DNA from: CATOSK01 sp034423195
Lineage (GTDB): Bacteria; Chloroflexota; Dehalococcoidia; Lucifugimonadales; UBA3495
Reading direction: 5' to 3'
Assembly (NCBI GenBank): GCA_034423195.1
Contig: DAOUIZ010000021.1
Location: forward strand, 1-64,000
DNA: 64,000 nt
Position numbers and translations under genes: made by a program. Position 1 is the first letter of the stretch, and the number at the start of each line of letters is the position of its first letter. A model generated the notes under the pieces. It was not told the DNA's origin. It saw only the letters and a program-made list of their open reading frames with translations, and made no database searches. Positions 17,133 through 25,305 of the stretch are shown in pieces.

Positions 17133-17621
17133 ATGAGCAGCTTGCCTGTTCCGCTGAGTATTCCGAAGGAAATCCTGGAGGAGGTGTACCGGCAGGCCCG
17201 GACGTCGTTCCCGGCAGAGTGCTGCGGATGGCTGGCGGGGCCGAGGGATGGAGAGTCGGTCTCAACGATTCGCCCGTGCGTGAATGACCAGTCGTCGGGG
17301 AACCATCCGTCCAAGCCGGACCGGACGGAGGAGACGGCATATGTCTTCACGGCAGCAGACCTGATGGAGCTGAACAACGGGCTGGATGGGGAAGAACCGC
17401 CGCGGATCATCTACCATTCCCATCCGAATGGACAGGCCTATTTGTCGGAAACGGACCGGAGCGTGGCGGCGAGCCCCTGGGGGGACGGGCCGGCGTATCC
17501 GGTGCAGCAGCTGGTGGTGGGGATAGACGGCCAGCGGGTGGTGGAGGCGGCGCTGTTCGACTGGTCGGATGAGGAGGGGGGGTTCGTGGAGATTGCGAGG
17601 TTCGATGGGGCGGAGGTCTGA
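17133..17621 (+). CDS. JAMM/Mov34 (JAB1/MPN) metalloprotease-like protein
   Basis: A 162-residue JAB domain. The catalytic JAMM set is complete: Glu in FPAECCGWLAG (about residue 29) and HSHPNGQAYLSETDRSVA (about 96-113), giving HxHPxG...SxxD. Prokaryotic members remove C-terminal extensions from ubiquitin-like sulfur carriers, for example in cysteine or molybdopterin pathways, or desampylate. No ThiS/MoaD-like partner is adjacent. The next plus-strand gene is a cupin 90 bases downstream. Confidence 0.88.
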   Translation: MSSLPVPLSIPKEILEEVYRQARTSFPAECCGWLAGPRDGESVSTIRPCVNDQSSGNHPSKPDRTEETAYVFTAADLMELNNGLDGEEPPRIIYHSHPNGQAYLSETDRSVAASPWGDGPAYPVQQLVVGIDGQRVVEAALFDWSDEEGGFVEIARFDGAEV

Positions 17622-17711
17622 TGCCCGCCCGGCCATTTGGAGTAACGCAAGGGATCCATTACAAAACACCTATTACAAGGAATCCATTACTAGAGACGCT
17701 GAGGAGGCGAA

Positions 17712-18044
17712 ATGGCGATATACAGGGTATTTTCGGACGGGGACGGCGAGAGCCACTTTGAGGACCTGACCCTGGCGGAGCACCCGGAGCTGGGCGCGCT
17801 GGCGAATGTATCCGAGGTCAAGGTGCAGGAGTTCGACGGGTCGCGCCACATGGACTTTCATCCGCTGCCCGAGCGCAGGTTGATTATCCACCTGTCCGGG
17901 GAGGTGGAGATCGGGACCAGCGACGGGGAAAAGCGGGTGCTGCGGACGGGGGACATCCGGCTGATGGAGGACGTCACCGGCAAGGGACACTCGCACAATG
18001 ACCTCACGCCCTCGTCGGCGGTGTATGTTGTTTTGACCGACTAA
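17712..18044 (+). CDS. Small cupin-domain protein
   Basis: A 110-residue single cupin. The first cupin motif is spread over HMDFHPLPERRLIIHLSGEV (residues about 46-65), the second is GDIRLMEDVTGKGHSHND. His residues at 46, 50, 91 and 93 could form a metal site. The function is unknown; similar proteins are annotated only as cupin. An AGGCG precedes the ATG. Confidence 0.75.
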   Translation: MAIYRVFSDGDGESHFEDLTLAEHPELGALANVSEVKVQEFDGSRHMDFHPLPERRLIIHLSGEVEIGTSDGEKRVLRTGDIRLMEDVTGKGHSHNDLTPSSAVYVVLTD

Positions 18045-18340
18045 AGCGTCCGACTAAGGCATCCGACCGAAGCGTCCTTCTTGCCGGAAATGGGGCTGGG
18101 GGTTGGGACGGGCTGCCGGGGGTGACGGAAAGCCCTGGCCGGCCCTGGTGGGGCTGGTTGGGGGATGGTCATTAAATCCGGGGACTGGCTCCCTGCCTCG
18201 GAAAGCTGCCTGCCATTGGTCCCGCATCATCGCTTGCCGGGGCTTCGTGGTATACTATGAACATGGAAACACGATTCCGAACACCTGAATTATAATTCAC
18301 GATACGGGTTTCGAGGAATCGGTTGACAGGACTAGCTGAC
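18045..18340 (+). promoter_or_regulatory. Spacer with tandem -10 boxes and a 12-bp palindrome
   Basis: No gene is supported. Upstream of the winged-helix gene lie TATACT (18251-18256) and, at 18287-18298, the perfect palindrome GAATTATAATTC, which contains a TATAAT (18291-18296). A dyad overlapping a -10 box just before a transcription-factor gene suggests an autoregulatory operator. Confidence 0.5.
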
Positions 18341-18640
18341 ATGGCGGGGTGGGACTTCATCACCAATCACGGCGGGGTGTTGCTCACCGTGTTCGGGCAA
18401 CCGAGGATCACCGCCAGGGAGATTTCGCAGCAACTGGGGATCACCGAAAGGGCTGTGCTCAAGATTGTCGCCGACCTGGACCAAGCCGGGTATATAACCA
18501 GGACCCGGCAAGGGCGGACCAATACCTACACGGTGAACCAGGACCGACCTCTCCATGGACCGATCCTGAAGGACATAGCCGTAGGAGATTTGCTGAATAT
18601 CCTCAAGGCTGATTCCCCGGAGAGGGGAACAGACGGCTAA
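18341..18640 (+). CDS. Winged helix-turn-helix regulator
   Basis: A 99-residue winged-helix protein. The helix-turn-helix reads RITAREISQQLGITERAVLKIVADLDQAG (about residues 24-52) and the wing is YITRTRQGRTNTYTVNQD. The opening GWDFITNHGGVLL is typical of small MarR/ArsR-like regulators of this lineage. ATG at 18341 is preferred to a TTG six codons upstream because AGGA lies before it. A palindrome over its presumed promoter suggests autoregulation. No ligand domain is present. Confidence 0.8.
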   Translation: MAGWDFITNHGGVLLTVFGQPRITAREISQQLGITERAVLKIVADLDQAGYITRTRQGRTNTYTVNQDRPLHGPILKDIAVGDLLNILKADSPERGTDG

Positions 18641-18705
18641 TTTCACCATGCCCGGCGAGTCCAAGAAGTTCGTAAAGGCAAGAAGTTCGTAAAGGATGGC
18701 AGTCG

Positions 18706-19026
18706 ATGGGTTTAATGTTCTGGCAAGCTCCAAGGCCCCGAGCGGTGACGCCGACAATCACCCGGTACCTGGTGACCGAGTTCGGTGTCGGACCCGAACT
18801 ATTGTCGAAACTCCGGGTGTTGGAGAAGAACGGGAAGTTCTCCAATCGAAAGGTAAGGATGGTCAGGGTCTTCGATCCTGAACTTGTCGCCGCCGGCGTG
18901 GGGTCCACGGTGAAATACGATGACCTGGGGGTAAGCGGAAACGGGAACGCCCTTCGTTTTGAAGGACGCTTCGAAAAGGACGGGTCGCTCTACCTGGGCG
19001 ACCGGAGGCCAAAAGCGGGCGGTTAG
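18706..19026 (+). CDS. Conserved-looking small protein of unknown function
   Basis: A 106-residue frame with natural protein composition. The core ITRYLVTEFGVGPELLSKLR, then VRMVRVFDPELVAAGVG and KYDDLGVSGNGNALRFEGRF, is mixed alpha/beta and ends before the intrinsic terminator at 19224. I do not recognise the family. It follows the winged-helix gene on the same strand. Confidence 0.5.
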   Translation: MGLMFWQAPRPRAVTPTITRYLVTEFGVGPELLSKLRVLEKNGKFSNRKVRMVRVFDPELVAAGVGSTVKYDDLGVSGNGNALRFEGRFEKDGSLYLGDRRPKAGG

Positions 19027-19363
19027 GCAAACACCCGAGCCGAGAACCTCGCACTGGGGTGGCGCCTCCCGCCGAGATCGTCCGGGGGACGAGGAGGTCG
19101 GCGGTTCTGGACCGCACCGGCACACGCCGTCCCGCTGACTTACCGCCAACAAGTGATACCACTGCGAAGGGGCGGATACGGCTTTCCCCCCCGCTGTGAG
19201 TCCGACATTCGCCAAAACCAAGTCCCTTCTCCCACCAGGGAGAAGGGCTTTTTTTACGGTTTCCGATTACGGTTCCTAATTTCAGGACAGGGGCAGGGAC
19301 CGGAGGAGGGCTGTGTGCCCTCCGGCATCGGGGTGACGTTCATGGCCGGAGGCGGGGGGATTG
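19027..19363. other. Spacer with a terminator and no gene
   Basis: No gene is supported. A weakly tRNA-like stretch at about 19055-19130 lacks a proper anticodon arm and was not called. The strong terminator at 19224-19255 closes the plus-strand transcript. The stretch from there to the antiporter stop holds nothing recognisable. Confidence 0.5.
19224..19255 (+). terminator. Intrinsic terminator
   Basis: CCCTTCTCC (19224-19232) pairs with GGAGAAGGG (19239-19247) around a six-base loop, followed by C and seven T. It ends the plus-strand winged-helix/unknown-protein transcript. Confidence 0.9.
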
Positions 19364-20410
19364 CTACGCCAGCAGGAAGACGAGGACGCTGGCGACTATG
19401 TAGAGGCCGATCAGGAGCAGGGCCTCCCCGGTGAAGAACTTGTTGGGGCGTCCGCGTCCCCGGGTTATGACGGAGACGATGACCACCGCCGTCATCAGGA
19501 TGGCTACCAGCGCGGTCAACTGGTGGATGGCAGACACATGGCCGTGTCCCCACAGGGGGGAGCCGACGAGGGCGACGTCGTCCATGAAGAGGATGAAGCC
19601 CATGTTAAAGAGGTTGCTGCCCAGCACGCCGGTGATGGCCAGTTCCGTGGCCCTGATGCGGATGGCGGCGAAGGCAGCGGCCAGCTCGGGCAGGGAGGTG
19701 CTGAAAGCCAGGAACTGGGTGCCTACGAAGCTGGCCTCCCAACCCATTTCTTCGGCGATTTTCTCGCCGGTGATGGAGAGCCAAACCGCCGCTCCGACAA
19801 CGAAAGAGGCGGCCAGGGCGTAGACCACCGAATAACGGAGAAGGCTCTTGTCAGCGTATTGCTCCCCATCCTCGCCGTCGGAGGATGTGTCGGCCACCGC
19901 ATAGTCCCCGTCGTTGCGGTTCCGCCGCTCGAACCTGTAGATCAGGAACATGGCAACCAGGAAGACGCCGAGGGTGACGGCGGAAACCGGGCTGATGGGC
20001 CAACCAGACATGGCGTCGGTGTAGCTGTGGATCAGCATCCCGATGGTGGCCAAGGCGATGACCGCGATGCCCAGAGCGCCCACCATCACGGAGGCCATGC
20101 TGACGGTGGAGAGGATTGGCCCGTTGCGCCAGAAGAGGTCCAGGAGGCCGATTATCAGGAGGTTGAAGATGTTGCTGCCGAAGGCGTCGCCCACCGCGAG
20201 GTCCGGCTCGTCCACCAGGGCTATGGCGCTGACGCCGGTGCCCAGCTCGGGCAGGGAAGTTGCCGTGGCCAGGAGCAGGACGCCAATAAAGGCACGGCCC
20301 AGCCCGGTCTTGAAGGCGATGACGTCGGCCGACTTGGCCAGGAAGTTGGAGGCTACCAGAATGACAGCCGCAGTTCCGGCGAGCTGGAGCCACAAGAGGG
20401 ATAGGTCCAT
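19364..20410 (-). CDS. Calcium/sodium antiporter (CaCA family)
   Basis: A 348-residue inner-membrane exchanger with the two inverted alpha repeats of the CaCA family: ATATSLPELGTGVSAI plus GDAFGSNIFNLLIIGLLDL in the first half, and AFSTSLPELAAAFAAI plus GVLGSNLFNMGFILFMDD in the second. About 10 hydrophobic helices are seen, with an acidic cytoplasmic loop (DTSSDGEDGEQY) between halves. The ion-binding Glu in each SLPEL motif is intact. It probably expels Ca2+ in exchange for Na+ or H+. Confidence 0.92.
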   Translation of the reverse strand: MDLSLLWLQLAGTAAVILVASNFLAKSADVIAFKTGLGRAFIGVLLLATATSLPELGTGVSAIALVDEPDLAVGDAFGSNIFNLLIIGLLDLFWRNGPILSTVSMASVMVGALGIAVIALATIGMLIHSYTDAMSGWPISPVSAVTLGVFLVAMFLIYRFERRNRNDGDYAVADTSSDGEDGEQYADKSLLRYSVVYALAASFVVGAAVWLSITGEKIAEEMGWEASFVGTQFLAFSTSLPELAAAFAAIRIRATELAITGVLGSNLFNMGFILFMDDVALVGSPLWGHGHVSAIHQLTALVAILMTAVVIVSVITRGRGRPNKFFTGEALLLIGLYIVASVLVFLLA

Positions 20411-20506
20411 TGCAAATCCTGCTTCTAAGGGCTAAGTAACTGTCTCAAAACCGGCGGTGCATTTTCCGGGTGCGCCCGGCCGGTTACTCTGCACCACCTC
20501 TTCACA

Positions 20507-20548
20507 CCCACCCCAACCCTCTCCCTCTCGAGGGGGAGGGGATTTTTC
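20507..20548. repeat. Dispersed hairpin repeat
   Basis: CACACCCACCCCAACCCTCT, then a CTCGAG-centred stem and GGGGGAGGGGATTTTT, matches the element at 10010-10056. It lies between two minus-strand genes with its T-run on the plus strand, so it is not placed to terminate either and is better read as a repeat. Confidence 0.7.
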
Positions 20549-20552
20549 ATGG

Positions 20553-21650
20553 TCATGCCCCGCCGCCGATAGCGGCTGTTATCCGGCCGCCCATCTCTCC
20601 GGTGCCGACGGAGGGGCCACCGCCCGCGATGTCGGGGGTGGCAAGGCCGGCGGCGAGGGCGTCTTCCACGGCGCGTTCGATGGCGGCGGCTTCCTCGGTC
20701 AACCCGAGGGAGTAGCGCAGCATGAGGGCGGCGCTGAGGATGGAACCGACCGGGTTGGCGATGCCCTGCCCGGCGATGTCGGGGGCGGTGCCGTGGATGG
20801 GCTCGTAGAATCCCTGGGTGCGGCGTCCCGGGACGGGAACGTCGGCAAGGCTGGCGGAGGGGAGCAGTCCCATGGAAGCGGCCAGGACGGCGGCCTCGTC
20901 GGTGAGGATGTCGCCGAAGGTGTTCTCGGCGACGATGACGTCGAAGCGGGCGGGGCGCTGGACGAGCTGCATGGCGCAGGCGTCGACGAGGACGTGCTCC
21001 AGCTCCACGTCGGGATATTCGGGTCCGAGGCGGGTGGCGACCTGGCGCCAGAGGCGGGAACATTCCAGGACGTTGGCCTTGTCTATGGAAGCCAGTTTCT
21101 TGCGGCGTCCTTGGGCGAGGGCGAATCCGACGCGGAGGATGCGCTCGATTTCGGCCTCGGTGTAGTACATGGTATCCACGCTGGTCCAGCCGTCGGGGGT
21201 CTCGGTGCGCCCCTTGGGCTCGCCGTAGTAGAGGCCGCCGGTAAGCTCGCGGACGACGACCATGTCCACGCCGTCGAGGACCTCGGGCTTGAGGACGCTG
21301 GACTCGACGAGGTTTTCGTAGATGCGGACCGGGCGGATGTTGGCGAAGACTCCAAGCTGGGCGCGGAGCTCCAGCAAGCCGTCCTCGGGACGCATGGCAG
21401 CGGTGGGGTCGTCCCACTTGGGGCCGCCGACGGCGCCGAAGAGGACGGCGTCGGAGGAGCCGGCGAGCTCGCGGACTTCCTCGAGGAGGGGGGTGCCATG
21501 CTTGTCGATGGATATTCCGCCGACATCGCCGTACTGGAGGTTGAAGGTGTGGCCGAAGGACTGTTCCACCGCCCGGAGGACGTTGACGGCTTCGGCGGTG
21601 ACCTCGGGGCCGATGCCGTCACCGCCGAGGACGGCGATGTTGAATTCCAT
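20553..21650 (-). CDS. leuB: 3-isopropylmalate dehydrogenase
   Basis: A 365-residue beta-decarboxylating dehydrogenase. IAVLGGDGIGPEVTAEAVNV opens the fold, the substrate loop and catalytic region include RELTGGLYYGEPKGR (about residues 140-154), a Tyr in MYYTEAEIERI, Lys in IDKANVLECSRLWR, and the metal/NAD segments ENTFGDILTDEAA and PIHGTAPDIAGQGIANP. It oxidises and decarboxylates 3-isopropylmalate to 2-oxoisocaproate in leucine synthesis. No leuACD is nearby. ATG 21650 follows AGGAG, and the length matches LeuB. Confidence 0.93.
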   Translation of the reverse strand: MEFNIAVLGGDGIGPEVTAEAVNVLRAVEQSFGHTFNLQYGDVGGISIDKHGTPLLEEVRELAGSSDAVLFGAVGGPKWDDPTAAMRPEDGLLELRAQLGVFANIRPVRIYENLVESSVLKPEVLDGVDMVVVRELTGGLYYGEPKGRTETPDGWTSVDTMYYTEAEIERILRVGFALAQGRRKKLASIDKANVLECSRLWRQVATRLGPEYPDVELEHVLVDACAMQLVQRPARFDVIVAENTFGDILTDEAAVLAASMGLLPSASLADVPVPGRRTQGFYEPIHGTAPDIAGQGIANPVGSILSAALMLRYSLGLTEEAAAIERAVEDALAAGLATPDIAGGGPSVGTGEMGGRITAAIGGGA

Positions 21651-21885
21651 AAGGTGATACTCCTGAAACGATGGGTCCGGGGGCTCCGGCGGCGGGAACC
21701 GCTGCGACGGCATCCGACTGAGCCGGCGGAGTCGGGGCTGTCCCCGGGGAGACGTACGACGGGACAAAACAGGGGCAAGTATACAGTCCGCCGGGGGGAG
21801 CATCAAATTGGGGCTTGGCGGGAGGGCGGCACGGTCACCAGGTGAAGATTTTGTGCCGATAGAAACTCCGGCGGCTATCCCTAGT

Positions 21886-21891
21886 ATAATG
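21886..21891 (+). promoter_or_regulatory. -10 box for the SodC-like gene
   Basis: A perfect TATAAT lies 81 bases before the SodC-like ATG at 21972, which itself has GGAGG at a good distance. The -35 region is not obvious. Confidence 0.4.
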
Positions 21892-21971
21892 GAAACTGAT
21901 CAGGCCAAGAGCTTCCAACTGCCCGGAGGACTCAGCGGTCATCGAAAAAATTGACTGAGGAGGCAACCAGA

Positions 21972-22553
21972 ATGCCCGGGAGACTGGAGCTGGCTATTGT
22001 CCTGATACCTCTGGTAGTCATAATCACCGGCGGTGTGGCCGTGTTCGTCGTCCGCTCCAGTGAAGCGGACCAACCTGAGGTGGGACTGGCAGCCTCAGCG
22101 GATCTTGAGTCGCCGTCCGGGGATTTCATGGGCACGGTTGCGTTCCGGCAAGCAGCCACGGGAGTCCTCATCATGGCCGACCTGAAGGGACTAACGCCGG
22201 GCGGCCACGCACTCATTATTCACGAGTCCGGCACATGTACGCCTGATTTCAACGCCGCCGGTGATCACTTCAACCCCAGTGGCGCGGAACACGGCTTCAT
22301 CCATCCGGCATGGAAGCGCGGCGAACCGGGCGGAGGGCACGGTGGAGACCTGCCCAACATCTACGCCGCCTCTGACGGCTCGGCACGCGCCGATTTCTTT
22401 ACGGATGGCATCACGCTGGACGCCGGCCCGGTCCATTCCGTGTTCGACGGTGACGGCTCCGCCATCATTGTGCATGAAAAGCCGGACGCCTACACAGAAG
22501 TAGAGTCGGACACCGGCGCACGCATAGCCTGCGGAGTCATCAGGCCCAAGTAG
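21972..22553 (+). CDS. Membrane-anchored Cu/Zn superoxide dismutase-like protein
   Basis: A 193-residue protein with an N-terminal signal-anchor (LAIVLIPLVVIITGGVAVFV) and an extracytoplasmic SodC domain. Kept features are the bridging His in GDHFNP, HG..., HGGDLPNI with the Zn Asp, the last Cu His in IIVHEKPDAY, and the disulfide pair Cys in GTCTPD and IACGVI. The first Cu ligand is lost: the family's G-F-H-I-H-E reads A-L-I-I-H-E, so His46 (bovine numbering) is Ile. The Zn site looks complete but the Cu site has three His, so full dismutase activity is doubtful. It could be a Zn protein or bind Cu differently. Confidence 0.82.
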   Translation: MPGRLELAIVLIPLVVIITGGVAVFVVRSSEADQPEVGLAASADLESPSGDFMGTVAFRQAATGVLIMADLKGLTPGGHALIIHESGTCTPDFNAAGDHFNPSGAEHGFIHPAWKRGEPGGGHGGDLPNIYAASDGSARADFFTDGITLDAGPVHSVFDGDGSAIIVHEKPDAYTEVESDTGARIACGVIRPK

Positions 22554-22948
22554 GGAATCCCTCCTTCTTCAGGCGGCACACCCTTGGGGGAGGGATTGAA
22601 CCTGCCCGGGATGCTCTGCGCATGGCCGGGAGAGAAGGTTGTGGCGCGAGGGTGCGAAGGTCTTCCGTGGAATCCGAGGAAGCCGGGTAACGCCCCACGG
22701 ATACTCACGTCCTGGCAGATTTGCCGGACATCCTGGACTCGACCGTAGGCGGGGGCAGGCTTTGCGGGGGAACGGCGGGAGGAGAGGTGAATGGGTCGAG
22801 CCGGGCTTCATGCGACAGCCCTGAGGAGGGCGGTACCTGCTTGGCATTAGCCGGACGAAAATGAAACCGGGGTTGCAAACTCTGTTATAATTAACACTAA
22901 TCAGCCAAAAAGTATCAATTGAATTAGGATTCGCAACCGGAGTTTCTA
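22554..22948 (+). promoter_or_regulatory. Spacer with repeat modules and an extended -10 promoter
   Basis: No gene is supported. GGTCGAGCCGGGCTTCATGC followed by GACAGCCCTGA (about 22795-22826) is a copy of the interspersed repeat. TGTTATAAT at 22883-22891 is an extended -10 (TGnTATAAT) about 58 bases before the Fic gene ATG, within an A+T-rich leader. Confidence 0.6.
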
Positions 22949-24103
22949 ATGGCGGCCAGCAAATTGGCGACAAGCCCCCGCGGACGATTGGTGAAGATAG
23001 ACGATGGGAACCGGGCGTTCGTTCCTGATTATCTGCCTCGGAAAGTCGATCTAAGTCCTGAGCTGATTTACCGTCTGGACGAAGCGTCGCGGGCAGTGTC
23101 AACCCTGGCGGGAGTTGGAGAGACCGTTCCGAATCCCGGCCTCTTAATCCGGCCTTTCATGCGCCGGGAGGCAGTGTTGTCGTCGAGGATTGAAGGCACG
23201 GAGGCGTCACTGTCGGACCTGTTCCGCTATGAAGCGTCCGAAAGGGGACGGCCCCGAGGGGATGTGGCGGAGGTGGCGAACTACGTGAGGGCCCTGGAGC
23301 ATGGGCTGGACCTGCTGGATGAATTGCCCATCTGCTTGCGCATGTCGAACGAAATGCACCGGATTCTGCTCCGCGGGGTCCGAGGTTCGGGGACTCATGC
23401 GGGAAATGTCAGGGACCGGCAGGTGTGGATAGGCCCGCCCGGAACGCCGTTGAACCAGGCAACCTACGTGCCTCCACCGTCCGGCTTCATCCTGGACCTG
23501 CTGCTGGACTGGGAGAAGTTCGTCAACGATGAAATCCTGATGCCGCCATTGGTGCAGTGCGCGTTGATGCACCACCAGTTTGAAGCCATTCATCCGTATA
23601 TTGACGGCAACGGACGCTTGGGGCGGCTGTTCATCACCCTGTTGCTCTGTTCAAAGGGAGTCCTGACCCAGCCTCTCCTCTATCTCAGCGCATATTTCGA
23701 GCGGGAGCGTCAAGCCTACTACGATCATTTGCTGGACGTGAGCGTCACGGGAGATTGGTCCCCTTGGATTGGATACTTCCTGGAGGGCGTCATCGAGCAG
23801 TCCCGTGATGCCCTCCGGCGTGCCCGCAGCGTGAGGGACCTGCATGAAAACAGCAGAGATCTCCTGCAATCTCACAGGGAGTCGGGGAATGCCCTCCTTC
23901 TGTTGGACAGATTGTTTGAACAACCCATAATAACCGTGCCGGAAGCCGCCGCCGCGTTGGACATTTCCCAGGCCGGCGCCCGGAGGATTCTGGAGAGATT
24001 GGCCGGGCTGGGACTGGTGGAATTCCATTCCGACCATTGGCCGCGCCTTTATGTTTTCAGGGATTTGTTGGACGTTTTGGAGCCGGACACGGCGATAAGT
24101 TAG
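22949..24103 (+). CDS. Fic family protein with winged-helix C-terminus
   Basis: A 384-residue class II Fic protein. The inhibitory helix motif [ST]xxxE[GN] is SSRIEG at residues 78-83. The catalytic motif HPYIDGNGRLGR (about 213-224) matches HxFx[DE]GNGRxxR, and the flap region lies before it. Residues 320-370 form a winged helix (VPEAAAALDISQAGARRILERL). Such proteins AMPylate hydroxyls on targets, restrained by the inhibitory Glu82; many act as self-regulating switches. It has its own extended -10 promoter, GGAG before the ATG, and no obvious partner. Confidence 0.93.
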   Translation: MAASKLATSPRGRLVKIDDGNRAFVPDYLPRKVDLSPELIYRLDEASRAVSTLAGVGETVPNPGLLIRPFMRREAVLSSRIEGTEASLSDLFRYEASERGRPRGDVAEVANYVRALEHGLDLLDELPICLRMSNEMHRILLRGVRGSGTHAGNVRDRQVWIGPPGTPLNQATYVPPPSGFILDLLLDWEKFVNDEILMPPLVQCALMHHQFEAIHPYIDGNGRLGRLFITLLLCSKGVLTQPLLYLSAYFERERQAYYDHLLDVSVTGDWSPWIGYFLEGVIEQSRDALRRARSVRDLHENSRDLLQSHRESGNALLLLDRLFEQPIITVPEAAAALDISQAGARRILERLAGLGLVEFHSDHWPRLYVFRDLLDVLEPDTAIS

Positions 24104-24144
24104 TTTCTCCGGGTTGTCCGGTGGGGGGCATCCTTCGGCTCCGG

Positions 24145-24174
24145 TTGAAGGCGCGTTCCGGGGTGTGCTAGGCT
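24145..24174 (+). promoter_or_regulatory. Possible promoter of mnmA with very short leader
   Basis: TTGAAG (24145-24150) and TAGGCT (24169-24174) are 18 bases apart. The start point would fall within a few bases of the mnmA ATG at 24184, which has no Shine-Dalgarno, pointing to a near-leaderless transcript as at 9263-9301. Confidence 0.35.
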
Positions 24175-24183
24175 GGGTTGAGC

Positions 24184-25248
24184 ATGGGTGAACGAGTTGT
24201 GGCCGCGATGAGCGGCGGAGTTGATTCCTCGGTGGCGGCGCTGCTGCTGCTGCAGCAGGGGTATGACGTCATCGGGGTGACGATGAAGCTGTACAGCCTG
24301 GACCACGCCGACCTGCCGGACTACTACCGGGGGTGCTGCACTGTGGACGACGTGGAGGACGCGCGGCGGGTATGCCAGCGGCTGGGGGTCCCTCATTACG
24401 TGCTGAACGTGCAGGACGAGTTCGAGTCTTTCGTCATTGACTATTTCTGCTCGGAGTACCAGAAGGGGCGGACCCCGCACCCGTGCATCGCGTGCAACGA
24501 CAAGATCAAGTTCAATTTCCTGTCGCACCGGGCGCAGGCGCTGGGGGCGTCCTACGTGGCAACGGGGCATTACGCCCGGATCGAGCGAGACGGGCAGCAG
24601 GGTTTCTCCCTCCGGAAGGGCCTGGATGAGTCCAAGGACCAGTCTTACGTGCTTTACGGGATGGGGCAGGATGAGCTGGCGCACACGCTGATGCCGGTGG
24701 GGGCGCACTCGAAGGACGACATTCGTGGGATGGCCCAGGACGCGGGGTTTCCCAACGCGGCCAAGCCGGACAGCCAGGACATCTGCTTCATTCCCTTCGG
24801 CGATTACAAGGCCTTCCTGAAGGAGCGCATCGAAGCTACTCCCGGGGAGATCGTGGATACGGAGGGGACGGTGCTGGGGCGGCACGAGGGCATTGAGATG
24901 TTCACGGTGGGGCAGCGCCGGGGGTTGGGCCTGGCAACCGGGGAGCCGCGGTACGTGGTGCGGCTGGAGCCGGAGGAAAACCGGGTGGTTGTCGGGGGCC
25001 AGGAGGACCTGTACCGGCGGGAGTTTGCGGTGTCCCGGGTCAACTTCGTTTCGGGGAAGGCCCCGGCAGGACCCGCGCCGGTGTCGGTGAAGATCCGGTA
25101 CAAGTTCCAGGAAGCTCCGGCAGTGCTGGAAGCAACGGGGGACGGGGCGTTGGTTGTTTTCGATGAGCCCCAGCGGGCGATTACGCCGGGACAGGCGGCG
25201 GTCTTCTACGAAGGCGACCGGGTGCTGGGGGGCGGGGTTATTTCCTGA
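24184..25248 (+). CDS. mnmA: tRNA-specific 2-thiouridylase MnmA
   Basis: A 354-residue PP-loop ATPase. VVAAMSGGVDSSVAALLL at residues 4-21 is the PP-loop, GCCTVDDVEDARRVC and TPHPCIACNDKIKF (about 97-110) hold the first catalytic Cys, and KPDSQDICFIPFGDY (about 195-209) the second. Residues after 215 form the central and beta-barrel tRNA-binding domains (FTVGQRRGLGL). It puts sulfur on U34 of tRNA Glu, Gln and Lys. The gene begins a housekeeping run with rnhB and the YraN gene. Confidence 0.96.
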   Translation: MGERVVAAMSGGVDSSVAALLLLQQGYDVIGVTMKLYSLDHADLPDYYRGCCTVDDVEDARRVCQRLGVPHYVLNVQDEFESFVIDYFCSEYQKGRTPHPCIACNDKIKFNFLSHRAQALGASYVATGHYARIERDGQQGFSLRKGLDESKDQSYVLYGMGQDELAHTLMPVGAHSKDDIRGMAQDAGFPNAAKPDSQDICFIPFGDYKAFLKERIEATPGEIVDTEGTVLGRHEGIEMFTVGQRRGLGLATGEPRYVVRLEPEENRVVVGGQEDLYRREFAVSRVNFVSGKAPAGPAPVSVKIRYKFQEAPAVLEATGDGALVVFDEPQRAITPGQAAVFYEGDRVLGGGVIS

Positions 25249-25305
25249 ATAGACGGCCAACCGCAAACTATGGAAGGTGGGAAACGGGCATGAAGGCGGC
25301 GGGTC

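Noticed and set aside
19055..19130. tRNA-like segment (GGAGGTCGGCGGTTCTGGACCGC)
   Set aside because: A T-arm-like hairpin is present, but the anticodon arm would have a 3- or 5-base loop and no acceptor stem pairs, so it is not a functional tRNA and too weak for a relic call.
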